The notes under the pieces: model-generated
Seen by the model: only the letters and a program-made list of their open reading frames with translations
Databases searched by the model: none
What the model was told of the DNA's origin: nothing
Shown: one piece after another, positions 51,295-60,310 of the stretch
How the letters are laid out: each line of letters begins with the position of its first letter
Position numbering within the stretch: position 1 is the first letter of the stretch
Program-made: the position numbers and the translations under genes
Source: UBA7672 sp965279205
GTDB taxonomy: Bacteria; Pseudomonadota; Alphaproteobacteria; Caulobacterales; Hyphomonadaceae
NCBI GenBank assembly: GCA_965279205.1
Contig: OZ257144.1
Location: 1,550,001 to 1,614,000 of the forward strand
Direction: 5' to 3'
Length of the DNA: 64,000 bases

Positions 51295-52451
51295 CAGAAC
51301 GACTTCGGCATGCCGAGCACATGTGTCGCCACATGACTCAGGATCAGGTTGGTGGAGATCGGGGCGACCTGGTAGAGGCGCGTTTCGCGGAATTTGCGTT
51401 CGATGTCGTATTCCTCCGCGAAGCCGAAGCCGCCATGGGTCTGGATGCAGACATCAGCGGCGAACCAGGACGCTTCGGACGCCACCATCTTTGCCATGTT
51501 GGCTTCCGAGCCGCAGGGTTGGCCGGCGTCAAACAGGCTGGCGGCGTGATCGACCATCAGGCTGGCGGACGTCACCTGCACGTGGGCGCGGGCAATCGGA
51601 AACTGCACGCCCTGGTTTTCGCCGATCGCACGGCCGAAGACTTCGCGGTCCTTTGCGTAGGCAGATGCGCGATCGACGAAGAACCGGCCATCGCCAATGC
51701 ATTCCGACGCGATCAGGATCCGCTCTGCGTTCATGCCGTCGATGATGTATCTGAAGCCCTGGCCTTCCTTGCCGATCAGGTTTTCCACCGGCACTTCGAG
51801 ATTGTCGAAGAACAGCTCGGTGGTGGCGTGGTTCAGCATGCTACGGACAGGCTTGATAGTGAGGCCGCGCTTGACGGCTTCGCGCATGTCGACCAGCAGC
51901 ACGCTCATGCCATCGGAAGGCTTGGCGCTGTCGTTGCGCTGTGACGTACGGCACAGCAGCACCATCAGGTCGGAATGTTCGGCGCGGCTGATCCAGATCT
52001 TGCTGCCATTGACGATGTAGTTGTCGCCCTGGCGTTTTGCGAAGGTCTGGATGCGGGTGGTGTCGGTGCCGCTGGTTGGCTCGGTGACGCCGAAGGCCTG
52101 GAGGCGCAACTCTCCGGAGGCGATCTTCGGCAGGTAGCGCTGCTTCTGTTCCTCCGAGCCGTGCCGCAGCAGCGTGCCCATCGTGTACATCTGGGCATGG
52201 CAGGCGGCGCCGTTGCAGCCGGAGCGGTGGATTTCCTCGAGCACTGCACAGGCAGCCGAAAGGCCAAGCCCAGCGCCGCCATACTGTTCGGGGATAAGGA
52301 CGGAGAGCCAGCCAGCCTCGGTGAGGGCTTTCACGAATTCGGTCGGATAGGCGCGGTCGCGGTCGAGCTTGCGCCAGTAGGGTCCCGGAAAGCGGGCGCA
52401 CAGCCGGCGCACAGCGTCACGTATTTCGGGATGGGACTCGCTGGCCGCCAT
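51294..52451 (-). CDS. Acyl-CoA dehydrogenase
   Basis: This is a 385-residue FAD flavoenzyme with the standard three domains: an N-terminal helical part (LIPEQYGGAGLGLSAACAVLEEIHRSG), the FAD-binding middle (AFGVTEPTSGTDTTRIQTFAKRQGDNYIVNGSKIWISRAEHSDLMV) and the C-terminal helical bundle (THGGFGFAEEYDIERKFRETRLYQVAPISTNLILSHVA). Its substrate is unknown. A comparable gene accompanies the itaconate genes in Pseudomonas aeruginosa, so a branched C5 acyl-CoA is plausible. It is the first of four overlapping genes. Confidence 0.88.
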   Translation of the reverse strand: MAASESHPEIRDAVRRLCARFPGPYWRKLDRDRAYPTEFVKALTEAGWLSVLIPEQYGGAGLGLSAACAVLEEIHRSGCNGAACHAQMYTMGTLLRHGSEEQKQRYLPKIASGELRLQAFGVTEPTSGTDTTRIQTFAKRQGDNYIVNGSKIWISRAEHSDLMVLLCRTSQRNDSAKPSDGMSVLLVDMREAVKRGLTIKPVRSMLNHATTELFFDNLEVPVENLIGKEGQGFRYIIDGMNAERILIASECIGDGRFFVDRASAYAKDREVFGRAIGENQGVQFPIARAHVQVTSASLMVDHAASLFDAGQPCGSEANMAKMVASEASWFAADVCIQTHGGFGFAEEYDIERKFRETRLYQVAPISTNLILSHVATHVLGMPKSF

Positions 52452-52502
52452 GCGTTGAATGCTCCTCGCCCCGTAATGTGCAGCGGCAAACCGCGTTCGT
52501 CA

Positions 52503-53510
52503 TCAGCCAATAAGCGGCTTCAGGCATCCCGTGCGGTCCAGCATGGGATCAAGCTCGACTTTCGCCGCGGCCGGAAGCCCGGTGTAGGCATGCCTCAAGG
52601 TATCGAGGCATTTGAGCTGGTATTTGAAGGCGCCTTGTTCGTAGGGCATGCCGAGTGCGGAGAAGGAGAAGGTCTCTTTTCCATCGCCGATCGCACGGGC
52701 GTTGGCGAGCAAGAAGGGGAAATAGACTTCGCCGGCAAAGGCCAGGAGTTTTTCGATGACAGGCGCTCGCGCCTCGCCTGGCTTGCGCCACTCGCCGCCT
52801 TCGAGGCCGGAAAGATCGTCGATTTGCGCCAGCCAGCGATAGGTCAGCGGCGCGATCTTGCGCATCAGCCGCTCGGGTGTCGGATCGACAGCAAGCTGCG
52901 AGAACTGTCCCATCCACGCGAACTCGGCGAGCGATGGGCGTGATCCGAACCAGAATTGCGATGCCGCGGCCTGATCCTCCAGGATCGCGCACAGCCGCCG
53001 CATCGTTTCCTCGATCAACGGCGCATTTTCCTTCGTGCAGCCGACCAGAGCCATGCGCCCCATCTGGCGCGAGCGGAAATAGTCGGCGAATTTCTGGATC
53101 GCGTCGCGTCCGCCGCCACGATGACGGTCGAAGGATAGCCAGGTGGATAGCGCCTGCTGATCCTCCTCGTAGAACCAGCGATAGTGGAACATCAGCTTGG
53201 TCGCCCACTCGTCAGCCATGTCTTCCAAAAGGCAGGCGAGGAAGCGGTCGGCTGGATCGGTCGGAACGATGCCGCGTTCAGCCTGTCGTTCTTCCAGTTC
53301 GAAGATCATCGGCGTCGAATCGTTGCGCCATTCACCGCTCGGGTACTGGATGACCGGGATCACGGGCGCTTTGACGTTGCGGAGGACGACTTCGGTGTCC
53401 GGACCCAGCGGTTGCCAGATATAGGGCAGGCGGCGGTAGCGCAGGATCGCGCGCATCTTCATGGAATAGGGAGAGCCGAGCCCTCCGATCACGCGATATG
53501 GGTTCGCCAC
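52503..53510 (-). CDS. Glutathione S-transferase family protein with long C-terminus
   Basis: This is a 335-residue protein. Residues 1-85 form a GST-type thioredoxin fold (YRVIGGLGSPYSMKMRAILRYRRLPYIW; APVIPVIQYPSGEWRNDSTPMIFELEE with the cis-Pro). The remaining 250 residues are helical and longer than in ordinary GSTs. The start is a GTG giving MANPYRVIGG. It lies 51 bases upstream of the acyl-CoA dehydrogenase gene on the same strand, so it may be the head of that operon. The substrate is unknown. Confidence 0.75.
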   Translation of the reverse strand: MANPYRVIGGLGSPYSMKMRAILRYRRLPYIWQPLGPDTEVVLRNVKAPVIPVIQYPSGEWRNDSTPMIFELEERQAERGIVPTDPADRFLACLLEDMADEWATKLMFHYRWFYEEDQQALSTWLSFDRHRGGGRDAIQKFADYFRSRQMGRMALVGCTKENAPLIEETMRRLCAILEDQAAASQFWFGSRPSLAEFAWMGQFSQLAVDPTPERLMRKIAPLTYRWLAQIDDLSGLEGGEWRKPGEARAPVIEKLLAFAGEVYFPFLLANARAIGDGKETFSFSALGMPYEQGAFKYQLKCLDTLRHAYTGLPAAAKVELDPMLDRTGCLKPLIG

Positions 53511-53599
53511 AATTGTCCCTTTCGCCCGCTGGACGCAGTCTCGTCTCTCGTACAGATTGTACTACGCAGTAACAAGAAGACGCAGGGCGGGAGACGATC

Positions 53600-55480
53600 A
53601 TGATCCGACTGGCAATGACGGTGTGTGCCGTGGCCCTGCTTTCGGCCTGCGGGGATCAGAAAGCCGGCGAGGCTGCCCAGCAGGCGCCAGCGACTGCACC
53701 AGAACGCGCTGCGCCGAACCCGCTGAAGAACGCCTACTTCGGCGATCTCCACCTTCACACGCGCAATTCGTTCGACGCGTATATCTTCAACGTGCGCGCG
53801 TCGCCCGATGAGGCCTACGCCTACGCCAAGGGCGGTACGATCAAGCACGCGGCGGGCTTCGACTTGCGCATGAACAGCGGCCCGCTGGATTTTCTCGCTG
53901 TGACCGATCACTCCGAATATCTCGGCGTGCTTCCCGCGATCAACACAGAGGGCGACCCGTACTCCAAAGTTCCATACGCCAAAGAGTTGTTCTCGACGGA
54001 TCAGGTTCAGGTCAACACGTCGTTCCGCAGGTTCGCCGACACGCTGAACGTCGGAAAGCGCATGGAGGAATTCTCCGATCTGCGCACCGTCAAGTCCGCG
54101 TGGCACGACATCATTGACTCGGCCAAGCGCAACTACGAGCCCGGCAAGTTCACAACGCTCGTCGGCTACGAATTCACCTCCGCCCCGCAGGGCCGCAATC
54201 TGCATCGGAACGTGATCTTCTCCGGCGACAATGTTCCGGACCTTCCCTACACCGCGCTCGAATCCCAGAACCCTGAAGACCTCTGGCGCTGGCTCGACCA
54301 GCAGCGCTCAGCGGGTATGGAAGCGCTGTCCATTCCGCATAACTCGAATGGCTCGGACGGCACGATGTTCGAACGCACGATGTGGAATGGCAAACCCATC
54401 GATCGCGCCTGGGCGGAACTTCGCGCACGCAACGAACCGCTTGCTGAAATAACGCAGGTCAAAGGTACGTCGGAAACCCACCCCTTGCTGTCACCCAATG
54501 ACGAGTTGGCCGGTTTCGAAGTGATGGAATGGTATATCGGCCAGGCAAAACCGGTGACGAAATTCGATGGAGGTTATGTCCGCAAGGCCCTGAAGGACGG
54601 GATCGAGCTGGAAGCCAGGGTCGGCGTCAATCCCTACAAGTACGGTCTGGTCGGCGCGAGCGATACGCACAATGCGGCCGGCAGCTACGAGGAAAACAAC
54701 TATTACTCAAAAGTCGGCATCCGCGATGCGACGCCGGAATTGCGCGGGTCGACGCCGCCGAAAGGGCAGACCTGGGATACCTACAAGGTGCCAGATGGCA
54801 TCGCGCGCTTCTCGACATGGGGCGCATCCGGCCTGACGGGTGTCTGGGCGCAGGAGAACACGCGCGAGGAAATCTATGGCGCGCTCCGCCGCAAGGAGAC
54901 GTTTGCGACGACCGGGCCGCGCATCCGCGTGCGGTTCTTTGCCGGCTATGGACTGGCGGGCACGCAGCTCACCAGCGATGACGGCGTGAAGGCAGCCTAC
55001 GCCAATGGCGTGCCGATGGGCGCAGATCTTGTCGGCAAGGCGGGCGCGAAGCCCGATTTCCTGGTGATGGCGATGCGTGACGCCAACTCCGCGCCGTTGC
55101 AGCGCGTGCAGATCGTCAAGGGCTGGGTCGATGCCAGCGGCAAGGCGCAGGAGAAGGTGATCGATGTCGCCTGTTCCGATGGCGGCAAGATCGATGCGAA
55201 GACGCAGCGCTGCGCGGACAATGGCGCGACGGTCGACGTGAAGACCTGCGCCTTCTCGCAGGACAAGGGTGATGCGGAACTCGCAACGGGCTGGAGTGAT
55301 CCGGAGTTCGATCCAAAGCTGAGCGCGTTCTACTATGCGCGCGTGATCGAGAACCCGACCTGTCGCTGGTCGACCTGGGACGCTATCCGTGCGGGTGTCG
55401 AGCCCAGCCCGCATCTGGCGAAGACGATCCAGGAACGCGCCTACACCTCGCCGATCTGGTACGTTCCGACAAAGGGATGA
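53600..55480 (+). CDS. DUF3604 family lipoprotein (PHP-like metal hydrolase)
   Basis: This is a 626-residue exported protein with lipobox LLSAC (Cys17). The DUF3604 domain begins AYFGDLHLHTRNSFDAY (metal-type Asp49, His51, His53) and continues DFLAVTDHSEYLG, FTTLVGYEFTSAPQGRNLHRNVIF, ALSIPHNSN, GLVGASDTHNAAGSYEENNYY and TFATTGPRIRVRFF. These His/Asp motifs resemble PHP phosphoesterases. The substrate is unknown. It is translationally coupled (ATGA) to a parvulin-type chaperone and then a HupE/UreJ-like protein. Confidence 0.88.
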   Translation: MIRLAMTVCAVALLSACGDQKAGEAAQQAPATAPERAAPNPLKNAYFGDLHLHTRNSFDAYIFNVRASPDEAYAYAKGGTIKHAAGFDLRMNSGPLDFLAVTDHSEYLGVLPAINTEGDPYSKVPYAKELFSTDQVQVNTSFRRFADTLNVGKRMEEFSDLRTVKSAWHDIIDSAKRNYEPGKFTTLVGYEFTSAPQGRNLHRNVIFSGDNVPDLPYTALESQNPEDLWRWLDQQRSAGMEALSIPHNSNGSDGTMFERTMWNGKPIDRAWAELRARNEPLAEITQVKGTSETHPLLSPNDELAGFEVMEWYIGQAKPVTKFDGGYVRKALKDGIELEARVGVNPYKYGLVGASDTHNAAGSYEENNYYSKVGIRDATPELRGSTPPKGQTWDTYKVPDGIARFSTWGASGLTGVWAQENTREEIYGALRRKETFATTGPRIRVRFFAGYGLAGTQLTSDDGVKAAYANGVPMGADLVGKAGAKPDFLVMAMRDANSAPLQRVQIVKGWVDASGKAQEKVIDVACSDGGKIDAKTQRCADNGATVDVKTCAFSQDKGDAELATGWSDPEFDPKLSAFYYARVIENPTCRWSTWDAIRAGVEPSPHLAKTIQERAYTSPIWYVPTKG

Positions 55481-56415
55481 CCGAGCAAACGGTAGTATCG
55501 CGCGTTGGCGTCTTCCTGAAGCGCGCGGTTCGCGAGCCGCTGGTGCATTTTCTGGTCATCGGTGCGGCTCTATTCGTAGCCAACAGCCTCATCCACGGCC
55601 CTGATCAGGGACCGGAGAACGGCGTCATTGTCGTTTCCGAAGGGCGGGTGAACCAGATCGCGGAAAGTTATCTGCTGCTGTCTGGACGACTGCCTAGCCG
55701 TGTCGAGCTTGAGAGCCTGGTCGATGATTTCGTCAGCGAGGAAGTCGACTATCGCGAAGCCGTCGCGATGGGGCTTGATGCCGACGACACCATCGTTCGT
55801 AGGCGCATGCGGCAGAAGCTGGAATTCCTGATCGAGGACGGCGCCGCCAGCGAGGAGCCATCCGATGCCGAACTTCAGGCCTGGCTGACTGAACACGCGG
55901 CGGACTACGTGCTACCCGAGCGACGCGCGATCCGACAAGTACTGGCGAATGCCGATCACCGCGGCGCGGCCGCCCGTGCCGACGCCGACGCTCTGCTGAT
56001 CAGGTTGAAGCAAGGCGCCGATCCGGCGAAGCTGGGTGATCCGTCCATGCTGCCGGGCGCCATGCCTTTGAATTCAGAAGCGGGCGCCGCCGCGCTGTTT
56101 GGCGGCGACTTCGCCAAGGTCGTGTTCGAACATCAGGGTGAAGGCTGGTTCGGTCCGGTCGCGTCGCCATTCGGCTATCACCTCGTTCTGGTGATGGAGA
56201 CTGAGTCCGGCCGCGCCGTTGCGCTTGCGGACGCACGCGACAAAGTCCGGTCAGACTGGATTGAGGCAAGGCGAGACAAGGCGCGCGATGACGCGCAAGC
56301 GCGCATGCGCAAGCGCTTCAACATCAAGATCGAATGGCCCGATCCGTGGAAGGGACTGCCGGAAACAGCCAATCCGAATCCAAAGACCAAGCGCTCGCCC
56401 GAGGTTGGCGAGTGA
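55477..56415 (+). CDS. Membrane-anchored PpiC-type peptidylprolyl isomerase
   Basis: This is a 312-residue protein with an N-terminal membrane helix (PLVHFLVIGAALFVANSLI, about 21-40), a SurA-like helical region and a parvulin domain. The isomerase part spans about 150-255 (PERRAIRQVLANADHRGAAARADADALLIRLKQGADPAKLG to EGWFGPVASPFGYHLVLVMETESG). It probably assists folding of an exported partner, most simply the DUF3604 protein or the HupE-like protein on either side. ATGA overlap upstream and TGATG overlap downstream. Confidence 0.83.
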   Translation: MTEQTVVSRVGVFLKRAVREPLVHFLVIGAALFVANSLIHGPDQGPENGVIVVSEGRVNQIAESYLLLSGRLPSRVELESLVDDFVSEEVDYREAVAMGLDADDTIVRRRMRQKLEFLIEDGAASEEPSDAELQAWLTEHAADYVLPERRAIRQVLANADHRGAAARADADALLIRLKQGADPAKLGDPSMLPGAMPLNSEAGAAALFGGDFAKVVFEHQGEGWFGPVASPFGYHLVLVMETESGRAVALADARDKVRSDWIEARRDKARDDAQARMRKRFNIKIEWPDPWKGLPETANPNPKTKRSPEVGE

Positions 56416-57431
56416 TGCGGTGGCTGCGGCTGCTCGGCTTATGGCTTCTGGCGTTGGCTGGCGTTGCGCCTGCCGCTATTGCGCACGAGATCCGGCCGGC
56501 CTTCCTGGAAATTCGCGAAGTCGAACCGTCAATCTACGACATCCTCTGGAAGACGCCGGCGCAGGGCCAGATGCGGCTGGCGCTCAATGTCATTCTTCCC
56601 GCCGAGTGTTCCAATGTAGCCGAGCCGCGCTCGACGCTTGTTGAAGCCGCGGTGATCCAGCGCTGGCGTACGCGCTGTGAGGGCGGTCTCGTCGGCAAGA
56701 GCATTGCTATCGAAAATCTCAGCCAGACCCTGACCGATACGATCGTGAATTTCGAGCCGATGGAAGGTGCGCCGAAGACCCTGCGGCTGACGCCCGATGC
56801 TCCGAGCACGACGATTCCGGCAAAGCAGTCATGGACTGAAGTAGCCGCAACCTATTTCGGGCTGGGCGTTGAACATATTCTGCTCGGCTTCGACCACCTG
56901 ATGTTCGTGCTCGCGCTGTTGCTGCTGGTCCGAGATATCAAACGCCTGGTCGGGGCGATCACGGCGTTCACGGTTGCGCATTCTCTAACGCTGGCCGGCA
57001 CGACGTTCGGGTGGGTGAAGCTGGCCAGCGCCCCGGTCGAGGCGACGATTGCGCTCTCGATCATGTTTGTCGCTGTCGAGATCATGCGAGCGCGTGGAGG
57101 CAAGGACAGCCTCACTGCGCGCCTGCCGTGGCTTGCTTCTTTCGCGTTTGGCATGTTGCACGGGTTCGGCTTTGCCGGCGCCTTGCGCGAGATCGGCATA
57201 CCGGAAGACGCCGCACCGCTGGCCCTTTTGTTCTTCAACCTGGGTGTGGAGGTCGGGCAGCTGACGTTCATAGCGGTTGTGCTGACCGTGATGCTGCTCT
57301 GGAAGAGACTTGCTCCTGCACCGTTCAACGCCCGGTGGAGCGATGTAGCCTGGCGCGCGCCTGTCTATTTGATCGGCATCACGTCCGCCTACTGGTTCGT
57401 CGAACGGACCGTCGGGGTTCTGGCGTTCTAA
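56415..57431 (+). CDS. HupE/UreJ family membrane protein
   Basis: This is a 338-residue protein. A signal peptide (LLALAGVAPAAIA) leads to an exported beta-rich domain starting HEIRPAFLEIREVEPSIYDILWKTP. From about residue 150, six or so membrane helices carry the HupE/UreJ_2 pattern FGLGVEHILLGFDHLMFVLALLLLV, AHSLTLAGTTFGWV and HGFGFAGALREIGIP, with several membrane histidines. Related proteins are linked to metal (nickel/cobalt) handling, but this subfamily is uncharacterised. Start: ATG 56415; a GTG three bases earlier is possible. Confidence 0.83.
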   Translation: MRWLRLLGLWLLALAGVAPAAIAHEIRPAFLEIREVEPSIYDILWKTPAQGQMRLALNVILPAECSNVAEPRSTLVEAAVIQRWRTRCEGGLVGKSIAIENLSQTLTDTIVNFEPMEGAPKTLRLTPDAPSTTIPAKQSWTEVAATYFGLGVEHILLGFDHLMFVLALLLLVRDIKRLVGAITAFTVAHSLTLAGTTFGWVKLASAPVEATIALSIMFVAVEIMRARGGKDSLTARLPWLASFAFGMLHGFGFAGALREIGIPEDAAPLALLFFNLGVEVGQLTFIAVVLTVMLLWKRLAPAPFNARWSDVAWRAPVYLIGITSAYWFVERTVGVLAF

Positions 57432-57477
57432 GCGTGGTTCGAGTCCAGCAATCAACGATCCGCAGGGAGGAAAAGTC

Positions 57478-57945
57478 ATGAACGACATCAGCCTTCAGAA
57501 TCCGGTGTTCGCCACTTACGCCATCGCGGCCTGCCTGATGATCTTCAAGGCGGTGGGGATGTCCTGGCTCACGGTCGTCCGCATGATGGGCACAAATGCC
57601 GGTTTCCGCTCGCCGGAGGATGCGAAAAGGACGCCGTTCAATCCGAACCCGAAGCCCGGGCAGGTCGGCCCCAACGAAAGTGTCGACCGCATCCGGCGCA
57701 TCCAACTCAACGACCTTGAGAACATCCCGTTCTTTCTCGCGGCGGGGTTTCTCTATGTCCTGACGCAGCCGTCTTTCGTGCTCGCGCAGTGGCTGTTCTA
57801 CGGGTATGTCGTCTCGCGCCTCCTGCATTTCCTGGCCTATCTGACGGCGCAGATTCACGAAGTGCGGGCGATTCTCTGGACCACTGGCTCGCTGATTCTG
57901 ATCTACATGACCGGTGCGGCGCTGTGGTCGGCGCTTGGGTATTGA
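57478..57945 (+). CDS. MAPEG family membrane protein
   Basis: This is a 155-residue membrane protein of the MAPEG (microsomal prostaglandin synthase/GST) family. It has four helices and the diagnostic glutathione-site motif RIRRIQLNDLENIPFFLAAGFLYVL after helix 1, then YVVSRLLHFLAYLTAQ. It resembles eukaryotic mPGES-1-like proteins; bacterial members are thought to be glutathione-dependent detoxifiers. A GGGAGG site precedes the ATG. Confidence 0.85.
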   Translation: MNDISLQNPVFATYAIAACLMIFKAVGMSWLTVVRMMGTNAGFRSPEDAKRTPFNPNPKPGQVGPNESVDRIRRIQLNDLENIPFFLAAGFLYVLTQPSFVLAQWLFYGYVVSRLLHFLAYLTAQIHEVRAILWTTGSLILIYMTGAALWSALGY

Positions 57946-58033
57946 GACGGGCCCGGCATTGAGCTGAACCAGGGAAGCCATGTTGCCGTGGCGCGCGAGC
58001 CCGCTATATTGCGCGCTTCCAGAGGAACCGCCC

Positions 58034-59245
58034 ATGCCCAAGACCCTTCGCCGCACCGCCATCGTCAGCCCGCTTCGCACCGCGGTTGGCAAGTTTCAGG
58101 GCGGACTGTCGTCCATGCAGGCTGGCGATCTCGGGGCCGTCGTGCTGAAGGCGCTGGTCGAGCGCACCAAGATCAACCCTGAGCGGATCGACGACGTGAT
58201 CTTCGCGCAGGGCTATGCCTCGGGCGAGGCGCCGTGTGTGGCGCGCTGGTCGGCGCTGGCGGCGGACCTGCCGATCACGGTGCCGGGCTATCAGCTCGAT
58301 CGCCGCTGCGGTTCGGGCCTGCAGGCGGTCGTCGATGCGGCGATGTTCGTGCAGACCGGCGCAGCAGATGTCGTTGTCGCCGGCGGCGTCGAGAGCATGA
58401 GCAATGTGGAATACTACACCACCGACATGCGCTCCGGCGCGCGCATGGGCTCGGTGACGATGCATGACCGCCTGGCGCGGGGCCGCGTGATGTCGCAACC
58501 AGTTTCGCGCTTCGGCGTCATCTCCGGCATGATCGAGACCGCCGAGAACCTGGCGCGCGATCACCAGATCAGCCGTGAGGCCAGTGACGAATACGCAGCC
58601 CGCAGCCACCAGCGCGCGACGGCCGCATGGAAGGCGGGCAAGTTCGACAATGAACTCGTACCGGTGTCGGTGCCACAGAAGAAGGGCGATCCGATCGTTT
58701 TCAAGAAAGACGAAGGCGTGCGCGAGGATGCGACGGCGCAATCGCTTGCGGCGCTGAAGCCGATCGAGAAGGGCGGGGTCGTGACCGCCGGCAACGCCAG
58801 CCAGCAGAACGATGCCGCTGCGGCCTGCCTTGTGGTCGCCGAGGACAAGCTGGAAGAGCTGGGCCTCGAGCCGATGGGCTGGTTCGTCGGCTGGGCCGCG
58901 GCGGGCGTCGATCCTTCGCGCATGGGCATCGGCCCGGTGCCTGCGGTGGAGCGTCTGTTCCAGCGCACAGGCCTCAAGTGGAGCGACATCGATCTGGTGG
59001 AACTCAACGAGGCCTTCGCGCCGCAGGTTCTGGCTGTGCTCAAAGGCTGGGGCTGGAACGATCCGGACAAGCTCAACGTCAACGGTTCAGGCATTTCGCT
59101 CGGCCACCCGATCGGCGCGACGGGCGGGCGTATCCTCGCCAACCTGATGAACGAGCTTGATCGCCGCAAGGCGCGCTATGGTCTCGAGACCATGTGCATC
59201 GGCGGCGGGCAGGGCATCGCCGCCGTGTTCGAACGGGCGGCGTAA
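58034..59245 (+). CDS. Acetyl-CoA acyltransferase (thiolase)
   Basis: This 403-residue thiolase catalyses cleavage or condensation of acyl-CoA with acetyl-CoA. The nucleophilic Cys92 is in YQLDRRCGSGLQAV, the histidine in GSGISLGHPIGATGGR, and the second cysteine in ETMCIGGGQGIA. Chain length preference cannot be told; it could serve beta-oxidation or acetoacetyl-CoA metabolism. The start at 58034 (MPKTLRRTAIVSPLRT) is the family N-terminus. It is convergent with the esterase gene, 3 bases between stops. Confidence 0.9.
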   Translation: MPKTLRRTAIVSPLRTAVGKFQGGLSSMQAGDLGAVVLKALVERTKINPERIDDVIFAQGYASGEAPCVARWSALAADLPITVPGYQLDRRCGSGLQAVVDAAMFVQTGAADVVVAGGVESMSNVEYYTTDMRSGARMGSVTMHDRLARGRVMSQPVSRFGVISGMIETAENLARDHQISREASDEYAARSHQRATAAWKAGKFDNELVPVSVPQKKGDPIVFKKDEGVREDATAQSLAALKPIEKGGVVTAGNASQQNDAAAACLVVAEDKLEELGLEPMGWFVGWAAAGVDPSRMGIGPVPAVERLFQRTGLKWSDIDLVELNEAFAPQVLAVLKGWGWNDPDKLNVNGSGISLGHPIGATGGRILANLMNELDRRKARYGLETMCIGGGQGIAAVFERAA

Positions 59246-59248
59246 ACC

Positions 59249-60235
59249 CTACTGCTTGCGCAACCGCTGCGGATCGACCGGGTTCACCGGATAGCCTGCG
59301 GCTTTCTTGAAGTTGTCAACGCGCTGGCGCGCCGCGACAACAGCTGGCGCTTCGGTCCAGTTCTTTGGCGGATTGAGGATGCGGCCGAAGAAGTCGAGAG
59401 CGTTCGAGAAGCGCGGGATTGCTGACGGGCCAACATGCTCCGCACCTTTTACCAGCCGGTATTCGTGGCTGATGCCTGCGTCGAACAGGATGCGGTGAAC
59501 GAACTCCGTTCCGTGATGCAGGAAGAACATGTCCTGGTCGCCGGCTTCCAGATAGATGCCGAGCCCGACAAGCGTTTCTGGCGTCTTTGAGGCAATGGTC
59601 GCCGGATTGTTGGCCGCCCAGTAGGCCTCGTCCACGGGCTTGCCATAGATCGTTTCGAACAAAGACTGATCGCGCCAGAAGCGGTCGCGCAGTTTGATGT
59701 CCTTGAATTCAAGCGCAGGCTCGATGCCCGGCTCCATCGAGGCGACGGCCTGGAAGAGATCGGGATGCTTGAACGCCATGCGCAGCGAACCCATGCCGCC
59801 CATCGACAGGCCCGTCACAAGCGTTCCTTCGCGGCCTTTGACGACGTTGTAGTCCTTGCGAATGGCGGCCAGCAGATCGATGGTGACGAACGTTTCCCAT
59901 TTCTGCGAGCCGTCGCGATAGTCCATGTAGAAGGAGCGGCCAGCCGACGGCATGACCGAAACCGCGGCCGGGATCGTGCCTGCCTTGATGGCAGACTCAA
60001 GGGGCTCGGCCATCGTGTTGATGTTGTCGCTGTTGCCGCCGCCGCCGTGCAGCTGGATGATCAGCGGATAAGCTTGCGCTCGTTTCGCGTCGTAGCCGGG
60101 CGGTGTGTAGACAGCGACGTCTACCGGGCCAGGCACGTTCTTCGTTGCTATCTTGATGTGAACGATCTTGCCTTCAAGCGCATATGCGGCGGGCGTGATC
60201 AGGACGGCGAGGGCGATTGCAACGGCGCGCAGCAT
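59249..60235 (-). CDS. Exported esterase-D-like alpha/beta hydrolase
   Basis: This is a 328-residue protein with signal peptide AIALAVLITPAAYA. The PF00756-type esterase core shows YPLIIQLHGGGGNSDN (oxyanion region), the nucleophile elbow GLSMGGMGS with Ser144, and GAEHVGPSA near the C-terminus for the histidine. Feruloyl or other carbohydrate esterases fall in this group, but the substrate is not predictable. It is probably periplasmic. Confidence 0.83.
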   Translation of the reverse strand: MLRAVAIALAVLITPAAYALEGKIVHIKIATKNVPGPVDVAVYTPPGYDAKRAQAYPLIIQLHGGGGNSDNINTMAEPLESAIKAGTIPAAVSVMPSAGRSFYMDYRDGSQKWETFVTIDLLAAIRKDYNVVKGREGTLVTGLSMGGMGSLRMAFKHPDLFQAVASMEPGIEPALEFKDIKLRDRFWRDQSLFETIYGKPVDEAYWAANNPATIASKTPETLVGLGIYLEAGDQDMFFLHHGTEFVHRILFDAGISHEYRLVKGAEHVGPSAIPRFSNALDFFGRILNPPKNWTEAPAVVAARQRVDNFKKAAGYPVNPVDPQRLRKQ

Positions 60236-60310
60236 GGGTAACTCCCGAATCTGGCGCCGACAGCATGTGATACCGCATGGTCCGGCGCAACGGGCGAAGC
60301 GCTGGAAACG

